From: an uncultured Succinivibrionaceae bacterium
GTDB taxonomy: Bacteria; Pseudomonadota; Gammaproteobacteria; Enterobacterales; Succinivibrionaceae
Reading direction: 5' to 3'
Assembly (NCBI GenBank): GCA_944390085.1
Contig: CALXOT010000020.1
Location: 1-37,362 of the forward strand
DNA: 37,362 bases
Part shown: positions 26,242-34,983 of the stretch, piece by piece
Layout of the letters: each line of letters opens with the position of its first letter
How positions within the stretch are numbered: the first letter of the stretch is position 1
Notes under the pieces: generated by a model
Databases searched by the model: none
Seen by the model: the letters and a program-made list of their open reading frames with translations, nothing else
What the model was told of the DNA's origin: nothing
Program-made: the position numbers and the translations under genes

Positions 26242-26440
26242 AAGCGTGAGCTCAATCAAAAATTACAGATGTAAACGTTACCACAAAAAGTAAATTTTTC
26301 ATATTTTTTATCTTTATTTATAATATGTTAGTACAGTGTAAGTAATGTAACATACCGCATACTGACAAATATAAACATAATATTTAGTATATAAAAATAT
26401 GCGCTTTATCTCATTTTCTGTAAACATTTGCGCTTAGTAT
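26242..26440 (+). promoter_or_regulatory. mglB control region: CRP-like site, two Gal-type operators, promoter
   Basis: A CRP-like site at 26242-26263 has GTGA and ATCA half-sites (14 of 22 consensus matches by my count). ATGTAAACGTTACCAC at 26269-26284 matches 11 of 13 specified positions of the GalR/GalS consensus. A second, weaker copy, CTGTAAACATTTGCGC at 26418-26433, matches 10 of 13. TTTTCA at 26296-26301 and TATAAT at 26319-26324 with a 17-bp spacer form a promoter; a weaker -10-like TAGTAT is at 26435-26440. The operators are 149 bp apart centre to centre and flank the main promoter, an arrangement that would allow repression by looping. No repressor gene is in the window. The 26152-26475 gap holds nothing else. 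Confidence 0.6.
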
Positions 26441-26475
26441 AGGCGCAGCTAAAAAATTACTGGAGGAAACTTTCC

Positions 26476-27498
26476 ATGAAAAAGACTTTAACCGTTCTGG
26501 CTGCGGGCGTGGCCATGGCTGCCGTTGCCGCCTCTTCCGCTCAGGCTGCTGATGATGTCTTAATCGGTTCTTGCATTTACAAATTCGATGACACCTTCAT
26601 GACCGGTGTCCGCAACAATATGCAGAAGGCTGCCGCTGACTTAGGCGCCGAAATCGAGCTGGTAGACTCCATGAACCGTCAGCCTGCCCAGAACGATCAG
26701 GTTGATACCTTCATCACCAAGGGTGTCACCGCCTTAGTCATCAACCCGGTGGACAGAAGTGCCGCAGGTCCTTTAGTGGATAAGGCCAAGGGCGCTAACC
26801 TCCCTATCGTCTTCATCAACCGTGAGCCTGAAAAGGTTCTGCTCGACGGCTGGGACAAGGCCTGGTACGTCGGTGCCAAGGCTGAGGAATCCGGCACCAT
26901 CGGTGGTGAGCTTATCGCTGATTACTTCAAGAGCCACCCTGAGGCAGATAAGAATGGTGACGGTGTGCTGCAGTACATTTTAATTAAGGGCGAGCAGGGT
27001 CATCAGGATGCTACCTTACGTTCTGAGTACTGCGTCAAAGCTATGAAGGACGCCGGCCTTAAGATCGAGGAGATCGGCTCTGATAACGCCAACTGGGATA
27101 AGGTGCAGGGCCATGACAAGATGAAGAACTTCATCACCTCCAAGGGCATTGACGCCATTGAAGCCGTTCTGGCCAACAATGACGACATGGCCTTAGGTGC
27201 CATCGAGGCTCTGAAGTCTGAAGGCTATAACACCGGCAAGGATGCCTCCAAGTTCATCCCGGTGGTGGGTGTGGACGCTACTGCCCCTGCCCTGCAGGCT
27301 ATTGCCAACGGCCAGATGTTAGGTACTTCCTTAAATGACGCCTACAACCAGGGCACAGCAGCCGTACGCATTGCTGTACAGGCCTCCAAGGGTGAGCCGG
27401 TGACTGAGGAAGCTATCGGCTACAAGATCACCGACGGCAAGTACGTCTGGATCCCTTATGTGAAGGTGACCAAGGACAACTATAAGGATTTCATGTAA
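26476..27498 (+). CDS. mglB: Galactose/methyl-galactoside periplasmic binding protein
   Basis: MglB binds D-galactose or D-glucose in the periplasm and delivers it to MglAC. The 340-residue precursor has a signal peptide cleaved after SSAQA (about residue 25). The sugar-binding residues are in the type I periplasmic-binding fold, including INREPEK, NNDDMALGAIEAL and GVDATAPALQAI. The calcium loop of E. coli MglB is present as DKNGDGVLQ at 158-166. A strong GGAGGA precedes the start. An intercistronic hairpin follows, which would favour higher expression of the binding protein than of the transporter subunits. Confidence 0.96.
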   Translation: MKKTLTVLAAGVAMAAVAASSAQAADDVLIGSCIYKFDDTFMTGVRNNMQKAAADLGAEIELVDSMNRQPAQNDQVDTFITKGVTALVINPVDRSAAGPLVDKAKGANLPIVFINREPEKVLLDGWDKAWYVGAKAEESGTIGGELIADYFKSHPEADKNGDGVLQYILIKGEQGHQDATLRSEYCVKAMKDAGLKIEEIGSDNANWDKVQGHDKMKNFITSKGIDAIEAVLANNDDMALGAIEALKSEGYNTGKDASKFIPVVGVDATAPALQAIANGQMLGTSLNDAYNQGTAAVRIAVQASKGEPVTEEAIGYKITDGKYVWIPYVKVTKDNYKDFM

Positions 27499-27521
27499 TT
27501 AAATCCTGAAACTCGGTCTCT

Positions 27522-27547
27522 AAACCCTCTGCTGCGCAGGGGGTTTT
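27522..27547 (+). terminator. mglB-mglA intercistronic hairpin
   Basis: AAACCCTCTGC at 27522-27532 pairs with GCAGGGGGTTT at 27536-27546 (11 bp with one T-G wobble, 3-base loop), followed by only one more T. It lies between the mglB stop and the mglA ribosome site. The short T-tail suggests a partial terminator or a 3' stabiliser of mglB mRNA, not a full stop of the operon. Confidence 0.75.
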
Positions 27548-27578
27548 AAGTTTAATGTACAGGTGAGGAATTTATCTC

Positions 27579-29078
27579 ATGACAGAATATGTGCTTGAGA
27601 TGAACGACATCGTAAAGCGTTTCCCCGGCGTGCTGGCACTTGATCATGCCAACCTGCGCGTCCGGCCGGGCACGGTACACGCCCTGATGGGTGAAAATGG
27701 TGCCGGCAAATCCACGCTGATGAAATGTCTGTTCGGTCTGTATCACCCTGATGAAGGCGAGATCATCTATCAGGGCAAGAAGATTACGGACATCCCGAAT
27801 ACCAAGGCAGCCCTGGGCATGGGTATTACCATGATCCATCAGGAGCTGCACCCGATCCGTTTCCGTCCGGTGATGGAAAATGTCTGGATCGGACGTTTCC
27901 CGCTCAAGTTCGGCTTTGTCGATCATGACAAAATGTATAAGGACACGGTGGAACTGTTCAAGACCATCGGCCTGGATGTGGATCCCCTGGCTCGTGCCGG
28001 CAAGGTATCACCGTCAAATTTACAGTTAGTCGAAATTGCACGCGCCATTTCCTATAATGCCAAGATCATCATCATGGATGAGCCTACCTCTTCCCTGACT
28101 GAAAACGAGGTAGAGTACTTATTCAAGATCATCAACAAGCTGCGTGATGAAGGCCGTTCCATCATCTATATTTCCCACAAGATGGAAGAAATCCTGCGCA
28201 TTTCCGATGATGTCACCATCATGCGTGACGGCAAATATGTCGGAACATGGCAGGCCAAAGACATCGATCAGGATTTCATCATCCGCAACATGGTAGGCCG
28301 TGATCTGTCAAATCGTTTCCCGCCACGTGACACATCCCCTAAGGATGACGTAGTGCTAAAGGTAGAGCATCTGACCGCTGCTGCCAAACGCTCCTTCGTG
28401 GACGTGAACTTTGAGCTGCATAAGGGCGAGATCCTGGGAATAGGCGGTCTGGTGGGTGCCCAGCGTACTGAGCTGGTCGAAAGTATTTTCGGTCTGCGTC
28501 CTTTAAGCGGCGGCAAGATTTACAAGAACGGCAAGGAAATCAAGATCCACTCTGTGCGCGATGCCAAGAAAAACGGCATAGCCCTGCTCACTGAAGAGCG
28601 CCGTCAAACCGGTATCTTCGGTATTCTGTCCATTTTGGACAATACCGTAATTGCTGCTCAACAGAAATTCGCACACATGGGTGTGCTTGATACCACCAAG
28701 CGCGAGCCTGCCGCAGCAGCCTCCTGTAAGGAGCTTAAGGTCAAGATGCCTAATTTACAGACCCCAATTAAGGATCTGTCAGGCGGTAATCAGCAGAAGG
28801 TACTGATTGCCCGTTGGCTGCTGACCAATTCAGACATCATCATTTTCGACGAGCCTACCCGTGGTATCGACGTCGGTGCCAAATACGAAATCTATACCCT
28901 GATGCTTGATCAGATTAAACAGGGCAAGTCCATCATCATGATTTCATCCGAAATGCCGGAGCTGATGGGCATGTCTGACCGCATCATGGTCATGTGCGAA
29001 GGTCATGTGACCGGCTTTGTCGACAAGGAACACTTTGACCAGGTGGAGATTATGCGCCTGGCCTCTTCATTCAGTTAA
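27579..29078 (+). CDS. mglA: Galactose/methyl-galactoside ABC transporter ATP-binding protein
   Basis: MglA is the fused double ATPase that powers galactose uptake. The first half has Walker A GENGAGKST, then IIMDEPTSSLTENE for Walker B. The second half has the usual degenerate Walker A (GGLVGAQRTEL), the signature LSGGNQQKV and IIFDEPTRGIDVGA. The length of 499 residues is the norm (506 in E. coli). GGTGAGG lies upstream of the start. It sits 80 bp after mglB and 9 bp before mglC. Confidence 0.97.
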   Translation: MTEYVLEMNDIVKRFPGVLALDHANLRVRPGTVHALMGENGAGKSTLMKCLFGLYHPDEGEIIYQGKKITDIPNTKAALGMGITMIHQELHPIRFRPVMENVWIGRFPLKFGFVDHDKMYKDTVELFKTIGLDVDPLARAGKVSPSNLQLVEIARAISYNAKIIIMDEPTSSLTENEVEYLFKIINKLRDEGRSIIYISHKMEEILRISDDVTIMRDGKYVGTWQAKDIDQDFIIRNMVGRDLSNRFPPRDTSPKDDVVLKVEHLTAAAKRSFVDVNFELHKGEILGIGGLVGAQRTELVESIFGLRPLSGGKIYKNGKEIKIHSVRDAKKNGIALLTEERRQTGIFGILSILDNTVIAAQQKFAHMGVLDTTKREPAAAASCKELKVKMPNLQTPIKDLSGGNQQKVLIARWLLTNSDIIIFDEPTRGIDVGAKYEIYTLMLDQIKQGKSIIMISSEMPELMGMSDRIMVMCEGHVTGFVDKEHFDQVEIMRLASSFS

Positions 29079-29087
29079 GGAGCTTGT

Positions 29088-30308
29088 ATGTCCAGTGTAA
29101 TCACTAGAAGCAGCTATCGCAAAAGCCTCATCGGCATCGGTGCGCTGATCCTGCTTTTAGGTCTGGTGCTGAAATTTGCAGCCATCAAGACCATTTACGA
29201 TCTGCCGATCATCATGATGATAGTCGGCGTATGGGTAGTGGTACAGAACCTCTACCGCTACTACCGTCCGGGCGCACACACTCAGGATATTGAGATCAAC
29301 GCCAAGACCCTGAACAATATGCTGACCAACTACGCCATCATCATCGCCATGATTGTGCTGGTCTTCATCATTTGCGTGCTACAGCCACGCTTCATGCAGA
29401 TCCGGGTGGTGCTCGACATTATGACGCAATCGTCCACCAAGCTAATTATCGCGCTTGGTATCTGCTTTACCCTGATCATCGCAGGCTGCGATCTGTCAGC
29501 TGGCCGTATCGTCGGTCTGGCCGCAGTGGTCTCCACTTCCATGTTGCAGACCTCTGACTATGCCAACCGCTTCTTCCCGGACCTGGCACAGCTGCCGTTG
29601 TTCATCCCGATCATCATCGCCATTGCTATCTGCATGCTCTTTGGTGCCTTAAACGGCTTCCTGGTGGCGCAATACGAGATGCACCCCTTCATCGCCACCC
29701 TGGCCACATCAGTGATAGTTTATGGCAGCTGCTCCCTGTACTTCGATCTGCCGCCTAACAATTCACAGCCTATCGGCGGTGTCCGCCCGGATTTCGCGGC
29801 CTTAGGCCAGACCAAGCTCTTCCAGACCGGATCCTTCCCGGGGGTGTCGGTGCTGATCCCGATCGCTGCCGTCATTACCATCATTATCTGGTTTGTGCTC
29901 AACAAGACGGTGTTTGGTAAGAACGTCTACGCCTTAGGCGGTAACCGCGAGGCTGCAGTGGTAGCCGGTGTTAACGTCTACATGACCAACCTCTTCATCT
30001 TCGTGCTGGCAGCTGCCCTGTACGGTATTGCCGGTGTGCTGGAAGCTGCCCGTACGGCAGGTGCCACTAACCAATACGGCATGGGCTATGAGCTGGACGC
30101 CATCGCAGCCTGCGTGGTGGGCGGTGTGTCGCTGATGGGCGGTATCGCAACGGTATCCGGCATTATCGCTGGTGTGTTTGTGTTCACCATCATTCAGTAC
30201 GGCCTGCAGTTTATCTCGGTCTCCCCGATGTGGCAGCAGGTTATTAAGGGCATCATCATTGCAGTTGCCGTTGCCATTGACATGGGCAAGTACCGCCGTA
30301 AGGTCTGA
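29088..30308 (+). CDS. mglC: Galactose/methyl-galactoside ABC transporter permease, N-terminally extended
   Basis: MglC is the membrane channel of the transporter. The core from about residue 75 has the hydrophobic helices of the family, with SSTKLIIALGICFTLIIAGCDLSAGRIVGL and the EAA-like NREAAVVAGVNVYMTNLFIF block, and ends in DMGKYRRKV. The whole is 406 residues against 336 in E. coli. The extra N-terminal 70 residues hold two hydrophobic helices (about 13-31 and 38-56) and a polar linker with RPGAHTQDIEI. The start ATG follows AAGGAG in the ribosome site region. It is the last gene of mglBAC. Confidence 0.95.
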   Translation: MSSVITRSSYRKSLIGIGALILLLGLVLKFAAIKTIYDLPIIMMIVGVWVVVQNLYRYYRPGAHTQDIEINAKTLNNMLTNYAIIIAMIVLVFIICVLQPRFMQIRVVLDIMTQSSTKLIIALGICFTLIIAGCDLSAGRIVGLAAVVSTSMLQTSDYANRFFPDLAQLPLFIPIIIAIAICMLFGALNGFLVAQYEMHPFIATLATSVIVYGSCSLYFDLPPNNSQPIGGVRPDFAALGQTKLFQTGSFPGVSVLIPIAAVITIIIWFVLNKTVFGKNVYALGGNREAAVVAGVNVYMTNLFIFVLAAALYGIAGVLEAARTAGATNQYGMGYELDAIAACVVGGVSLMGGIATVSGIIAGVFVFTIIQYGLQFISVSPMWQQVIKGIIIAVAVAIDMGKYRRKV

Positions 30309-30352
30309 TATTTTGCCCTCAGACGAAAAATAAAGATCAAAAAGACCAAATG

Positions 30353-30377
30353 ACCCGGTGCCTGACACCGGGTTTTT
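30353..30377 (+). terminator. mglBAC terminator
   Basis: ACCCGGTG at 30353-30360 pairs with CACCGGGT at 30366-30373 (8 bp, 5-base loop), followed directly by a run of T to 30377. It is a strong intrinsic terminator 45 bp after mglC. Confidence 0.93.
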
Positions 30378-30421
30378 AATGCAACGGAAATGCCTGCAGC
30401 TTGCTACAACTGCCAGGGAGA

Positions 30422-30733
30422 TCAATCCTTAAGATCCGCAATAAGCGGATAAAGCCCTGCCATCAAGGCATCATGAATAAGCAGCAGATCGTTTATCTGC
30501 TGTCCATCAAGACAACGGCGCATTATCTGATTAAAGACTGCAAGCTGTGCTGCATCCATGCGTGCTGCCTCTTTTGCCACTGCAGCCAAAAGTGCACTTA
30601 AGGCGGCATAACTTTCGGCCGGGCTGCCATCAAGGCACAACTTAGCACACTGACTGCACTGCCGGAGCAAGGCAGAACGATCCAGAGGGTCACTGATCAT
30701 GTCGGCCCGTGTGTTTTGTATTGTTTTGTTCAC
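30422..30733 (-). CDS. Small uncharacterised helical protein
   Basis: This open frame of 103 codons begins with GTG, preceded by AAGGG at fair spacing; an ATG 11 codons later lacks a ribosome site. The product is predicted to be helical and soluble, with three cysteines near residues 26-33 and 74 and hydrophobic heptad-like stretches (YAALSALLAAVAKEAARMDAAQLAVFNQIM). I recognise no family. It lies between mglC (convergent) and the large secreted-protein gene (same strand, 197 bp upstream). The uniform helical character argues for a real protein, but it may be a chance frame. Confidence 0.45.
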   Translation of the reverse strand: MNKTIQNTRADMISDPLDRSALLRQCSQCAKLCLDGSPAESYAALSALLAAVAKEAARMDAAQLAVFNQIMRRCLDGQQINDLLLIHDALMAGLYPLIADLKD

Positions 30734-30930
30734 GTTTGTTTACCCTTGTGCAGGCTTGTAATCAATAACAATAATCATACCCCGACTTCAGGCGCTACAA
30801 AATCAGCTTTAAGCTGACATCCTAATGAGTGCTGCGTCTTTTGCCCTGCGTAAGGGGTTAGCCTACAAGCTGCACTCAGCTGAACTTAAACGAGCCTTGA
30901 GCTAACTGTGACTTGCAGGTTCCAAAGGTG

Positions 30931-32907
30931 CTAATTTTGCGGAACAGGCTGCCCCTCTTTCTCTGCTCTGGCGGCACGCTCCTTTTCACGTTGCGCGGCC
31001 TCATCAAGAGCCTGTTTGCTCAGATCGGTCAGTTCTGAGTGTAAATAAGCATCCTCAAAATCGTCCTCATAATTTTCGCTCAAGCTCACGTCTGGCAACT
31101 CTTCACGGTAATAAGGAGCGCTGATCACAGCACTAGTCTGCAACACCGCCGAGGTGGCCTGCACCAGTTGTGCCTGCCACCAGGACAAACGTCCGCGCTG
31201 CTCCAGCTTTTCAGTGTAATCAGCCAATGCCTCCTGATAGGCAAGCCACTTGCTGTGCAGTTCAGAAAGCGCCTGCGCATCCTGACGCGATACTGCAGCA
31301 ATGGCATTGACTTTGTTATCAAGCTCATGCTCAAGTGAGATTAAAGCCCGCTCCTTTTCTAGCGCACAGATGTCGCCATCCCTAGCTGAGATACATTCAC
31401 GCAGCAGGAAATAATCGCCAAAGCCATAGATGCGGCTTGCTGTAAGCATAGTCAGCGCAAAATTAGCGCGCAAATTCTCCCCCACCGCGTCATCGGCACT
31501 GTCTGAGTAAAAGATAGAGCTACCCCAGGCTCTGGCAAAATCATCCCACAAGGCGGTGAGCCTGTCATAGTCCTCAGTGATAAGTCCGCCATGGCTCAGC
31601 TCATTACGGATTGAGGCAATGCAATCAGAACTGCCAAAGAAGAACTCATCCCCGCGTACCCCCTCAAAATAGGCGCATTTACGCTCCAGGGGATCAGTGG
31701 TAACGGTTTTACCGCCACTGCCTTGCCTGAAAGCATGCTCAGGCAATAAGGTAAGTCCCTGCGGACGTCCGGCCAGCTGCCAGATGCGCAACAGCATCAT
31801 GCGGTAAATGACCGGGCGCAGGGCCTGTGCCTGCAATATATAGGGCTGCAGATAGGTAAGCTGCCGGTAAAAGTCCGCCCAGGCGTTAAGGGACTGTTCT
31901 AAGTTGCGCCTTAACTGATAGGAAGGCTGCAGCCTGCGCATCAGCACTGAGACATATTTCAGTCCTTCCATTTCATACCGGCTGTCAATGTCATAAATCA
32001 GAGTGGTAGGATCGCTCTTGGCCTCCAAAATGGAGTAATAGCTGTGCGGAAACTCTGTTACCCTTCTTCCTCCGGCCAGGGCGTACAGCCCGATATACCA
32101 TTCCTCGTCCCCTGCGGTGCCCAGATCCGACACCGGCCCTGCCGGCAGTTCATGCACTGCATCATTCCATAAGGTCTTATACTTCTGATACGGGCTGTCC
32201 GGGGCAAAAAAGAGCTGATGCAGGAAAGTAAGCGCCCCCTGCCCTTCCCGTTCATAAAAACGATCCAGGCTGATGCGACAGGCCTCGCTTAAATTGAAGG
32301 CATAGCCACTACCACTTTGCTTGCTGCATAAATTGTCGATATCCCCAAGCTTGTCTGGATTAAAGCCCTGTTGTGGCCACAGCAGCGCCGACAGCAGCCC
32401 CTGACGGCATTTAAAATCCTCATGCACAGACAGAAATACGCATTGCGAGGCTACTTGCTGCAGTACTTTTGATGCCCCCAGCAGCGGCAGATCCAGGCTT
32501 GGCGGCAGGTGCAGAAAAGCTGCGTCCTCAGGATTGAAGCTCAACGTCAGGGACGGGCTGTGTGCCAGGGCCAGATAAAACTCATCATCTAGCTGAAACT
32601 CAAGGCTGTTCCCTGCAAGCTCGGCATAAGCTGAGCTCTGTTCCCCCCCTACATCCAGACCTACCTCAAACATCAGGGACTGCGCAAAGAACTCAGGCAA
32701 CAGCAGCGACAACCGGTACTTGCCGGCTTCATTCTTGGAGCACAGCACCACCTGCAGCTGCGTGCCCTGCGGTCCGTTGACAAAGGCCGCAATTTCCGCA
32801 TTGCCATCTGGATAATCCAGGCGTCCCGCTTCCCATAAGGAAATGGCCCTGACTGGACTTAATGGAACAAACAGCGCCAAAATCAGCGCAAATATCAGCT
32901 TCTTCAT
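30931..32907 (-). CDS. Large secreted protein of unknown function
   Basis: The 658-residue product has a clear Sec signal peptide (MKKLIFALILALFVPLSPVRA) and no further membrane helix, so it should be periplasmic or exported. An N-terminal beta-rich part (about 25-150) is followed by a long helical part with paired cysteines, for example at CSKQSGSGYAFNLSEAC, CAYFEGVRGDEFFFGSSDC and CISARDGDIC, which suggests disulfides. The segment near the last pair (ECISARDGDICALEKERAL, then a helical continuation) vaguely recalls DUF1311/LprI-type modules, but this is weak. The C-terminus is highly charged (DEAAQREKERAARAEKEG). I cannot assign it. It is a single gene between the mgl and nqr operons. Confidence 0.75.
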   Translation of the reverse strand: MKKLIFALILALFVPLSPVRAISLWEAGRLDYPDGNAEIAAFVNGPQGTQLQVVLCSKNEAGKYRLSLLLPEFFAQSLMFEVGLDVGGEQSSAYAELAGNSLEFQLDDEFYLALAHSPSLTLSFNPEDAAFLHLPPSLDLPLLGASKVLQQVASQCVFLSVHEDFKCRQGLLSALLWPQQGFNPDKLGDIDNLCSKQSGSGYAFNLSEACRISLDRFYEREGQGALTFLHQLFFAPDSPYQKYKTLWNDAVHELPAGPVSDLGTAGDEEWYIGLYALAGGRRVTEFPHSYYSILEAKSDPTTLIYDIDSRYEMEGLKYVSVLMRRLQPSYQLRRNLEQSLNAWADFYRQLTYLQPYILQAQALRPVIYRMMLLRIWQLAGRPQGLTLLPEHAFRQGSGGKTVTTDPLERKCAYFEGVRGDEFFFGSSDCIASIRNELSHGGLITEDYDRLTALWDDFARAWGSSIFYSDSADDAVGENLRANFALTMLTASRIYGFGDYFLLRECISARDGDICALEKERALISLEHELDNKVNAIAAVSRQDAQALSELHSKWLAYQEALADYTEKLEQRGRLSWWQAQLVQATSAVLQTSAVISAPYYREELPDVSLSENYEDDFEDAYLHSELTDLSKQALDEAAQREKERAARAEKEGQPVPQN

Positions 32908-32998
32908 GATCCATACCGCATTTTCAGCGTGATCATAATCCTAAATACAGCAAGTAAAGCAATCACCTGATAAATAAAATCCATCCATGTCAGAATGC

Positions 32999-33029
32999 AG
33001 CAATTAAGAAAGGAAATTGCTTTTTTTTT
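32999..33029 (+). terminator. Orphan terminator-like hairpin on the plus strand
   Basis: AGCAATT at 32999-33005 pairs with AATTGCT at 33015-33021, followed by T to 33029. It has the form of a plus-strand intrinsic terminator, yet no plus-strand gene precedes it; both neighbours are on minus. It could end an antisense or small RNA arising between 32908 and 32999, or be chance in an AT-rich gap. Confidence 0.4.
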
Positions 33030-33044
33030 CAGAGCGGCAACTAG

Positions 33045-33071
33045 AAAAAGAGGAGGAGGAGGAAGAAGAGG
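33045..33071. repeat. Homopurine GAG/GGA tract
   Basis: An uninterrupted purine stretch of about 27 bases made mostly of GAG/GGA units lies in the gap between the secreted-protein gene and the nqr terminator. It reads as a short trinucleotide microsatellite. On the plus strand it resembles several consecutive Shine-Dalgarno sequences and is followed by a 9-codon frame (33075-33104). Confidence 0.7.
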
Positions 33072-33102
33072 TTAATGCTAAAAATCTTTTGTCTTTGGCA
33101 AT

Positions 33103-33128
33103 AAAAAACCGGGATCTTGCGATCCCGG
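33103..33128 (-). terminator. nqr operon terminator
   Basis: On the minus strand CCGGGATC (33121-33128) pairs with GATCCCGG (33109-33116) around a GCAA tetraloop, followed by six T (33103-33108). It lies 15 bp after the nqrF stop and ends the nqr transcript. Confidence 0.93.
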
Positions 33129-33142
33129 CTTGCGGCATTTAA

Positions 33143-34372
33143 TTAACCGCCGAAATTATCGAACAGGATGTTGTCATCCTCAACACCCAGTGAGTGCAGC
33201 ATATTGACTGCGCTCTTGGTCATCATCGGAGGACCGCACATGTAGTATTCGCAATCCTCAGGATTCTTGTGGCTCTTGAGGTACTGCTCATACAGCACGT
33301 TGGCAATAAAGCCAGTCAGGCCAGTCCAATTGTCTTCAGGCAAAGGATCTGACAAGGCCAGATGCCAGGTGAAGTTCGGATGTTCCTTGGCCAGCTGATT
33401 GAACTCATCCACGTAGAAAGCTTCCTTACGCGATCGGGTACCGTACCAGACGGATATGCTGCGCTTGCTGTTCAGGCGCTTTAACTGATCGAAGATGTGA
33501 GAACGCATCGGGGCCATACCGGCACCACCTCCGATAAACACCATCTCATTGTCAGTCTCGCGAGCGAAGAACTCACCGAACGGACCTGAAATAGTGACCT
33601 TGTCGCCCGGCTTCAGGCTCCAGATATAGGAGGACATAATGCCAGGAGGCAGCTCCTTTAACTGGCGCAGCGGCGGGGTGGCAATACGCACGGTCAGCAT
33701 GATAAGACCCTTTTCATCAGGGTAGTTGGCCATGGAGTATGCACGCATGGTCGGGGTATCAACCTTGGAGACCAGATCAAACAGACCAAAGTGCTTCCAA
33801 TCAGCCTGATACTGCTCAGGGATATCAAAATCCTTGTAGTAAACAGTATGCGGCGGGCACTCGATCTGAATGTAACCACCAGCGCGGAACGGAACTTCCT
33901 CGCCCTCAGGCAGGCGCAGGCGCAGCTCCTTGATGAAGGTTGCCACGTTGTTATTGGAAATAACTTCGCACTCCCACTTCTTGACGCCGAAGACTTCAGG
34001 CGGCAGCTCAATGTCAACGTTGTTCTTAACGGTGACCTGGCAGGCAAGACGCCAGCCTTCCTTAATCTGACGCTTGGTGAAATGGGAATACTCAATCGGC
34101 AGCACGTCGCCGCCACCCTTTACGACCTTCACCTTGCACTGGCCGCAGGCACCGCGGCCACCGCAGGCGGAGGATACGAACACGCCCTTGCTGGACAGCG
34201 AGTTCAGTAACTTGTCGCCGGCCGGTACGGTGAGGGCGTGGGCGGGATCACCATTCACGCCGATTGTCACATCGCCGCTTTGCACCAAAAAGCGCTTGGC
34301 ACCTAAAATCAGGGCAACCAAGACCGCGATGATAACAACGAACATCACCACGCCGGATACGATTGTAAACAT
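33143..34372 (-). CDS. nqrF: Na+-translocating NADH:quinone reductase subunit F
   Basis: NqrF is the entry subunit that oxidises NADH and passes electrons through FAD and a 2Fe-2S cluster. The 409-residue protein has one N-terminal transmembrane helix (about 3-25). A ferredoxin-like domain follows with cluster cysteines C70, C76, C79 ([12 protein letters not shown]) and C111. The ferredoxin-reductase part has the FAD motif RAYSMANYP, the NADH motif [12 protein letters not shown] and a C-terminal CGPPMMTKS, with the terminal aromatic tail DNFGG. The length is normal. It is the last gene of the nqr operon, 9 bp after nqrE. Confidence 0.98.
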   Translation of the reverse strand: MFTIVSGVVMFVVIIAVLVALILGAKRFLVQSGDVTIGVNGDPAHALTVPAGDKLLNSLSSKGVFVSSACGGRGACGQCKVKVVKGGGDVLPIEYSHFTKRQIKEGWRLACQVTVKNNVDIELPPEVFGVKKWECEVISNNNVATFIKELRLRLPEGEEVPFRAGGYIQIECPPHTVYYKDFDIPEQYQADWKHFGLFDLVSKVDTPTMRAYSMANYPDEKGLIMLTVRIATPPLRQLKELPPGIMSSYIWSLKPGDKVTISGPFGEFFARETDNEMVFIGGGAGMAPMRSHIFDQLKRLNSKRSISVWYGTRSRKEAFYVDEFNQLAKEHPNFTWHLALSDPLPEDNWTGLTGFIANVLYEQYLKSHKNPEDCEYYMCGPPMMTKSAVNMLHSLGVEDDNILFDNFGG

Positions 34373-34381
34373 GCTTCCTCC

Positions 34382-34981
34382 TTAGAGCTGAATGCCCGAG
34401 AAGGACATGAAGCCAATGGCCATCAGTCCTGCGGTAATGAACGTAATGCCCAGGCCGCGCAGACCTGCCGGAACATCAGAATACTTCATGCGCTCACGGA
34501 TACCGGCCAGGAGCACGATGGCCAGAGCCCAGGACAGGCCTGAGCCGAAGCCGTAAACGATGGACTCCGGGAAATTGTATTCGCGCTGCACCATGAAGGA
34601 CACACCGGCGAAAATCACGCAGTTCACTGTAATGAGCGGCAGGAAGATACCTAAGGCGCTGTACAGTGAAGGCACATACTTATCTAAGAACATCTCGAGG
34701 ATCTGCACGATGGCAGCGATCACACCGATGTAGGTAATGAAGGACAGGAAGGATAAATCCAGGCCGACCATCAGGGCATCGGGCTTCAAGATGTAGGTAT
34801 TGATGAGGTTGTTTACCGGGACAGCAAGCACCTGCACCATGATCACGGCAGCACCCAGACCTGCGGAAGTGGTAACTTTCTTTGACACGGCAAGGAAAGT
34901 ACACATACCGAGGAAGAAGGCCAAAGCCATGTTCTCGATAAAGACCGCTCTTACAAAGAGGGACAGATAATGCTCAATCAT
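34382..34981 (-). CDS. nqrE: Na+-translocating NADH:quinone reductase subunit E
   Basis: NqrE is a 199-residue membrane subunit with six helices. With NqrD it holds an intramembrane iron-sulfur cluster on electron transfer from NqrF to NqrC. The conserved cysteines are present as C27 ([14 protein letters not shown]) and C121 ([10 protein letters not shown]). The sequence starts [21 protein letters not shown], as in Vibrio. It lies 2 bp after nqrD. Confidence 0.98.
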   Translation of the reverse strand: MIEHYLSLFVRAVFIENMALAFFLGMCTFLAVSKKVTTSAGLGAAVIMVQVLAVPVNNLINTYILKPDALMVGLDLSFLSFITYIGVIAAIVQILEMFLDKYVPSLYSALGIFLPLITVNCVIFAGVSFMVQREYNFPESIVYGFGSGLSWALAIVLLAGIRERMKYSDVPAGLRGLGITFITAGLMAIGFMSFSGIQL

Positions 34982-34983
34982 GC

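Noticed and set aside
29934-30425. Minus-strand 163-codon frame over the mglC end
   Set aside because: Shadow frame of mglC that also runs through the mgl terminator; no domain.
33075-33104. Nine-codon frame as a real gene
   Set aside because: Too short to support alone; kept only as part of a finding.
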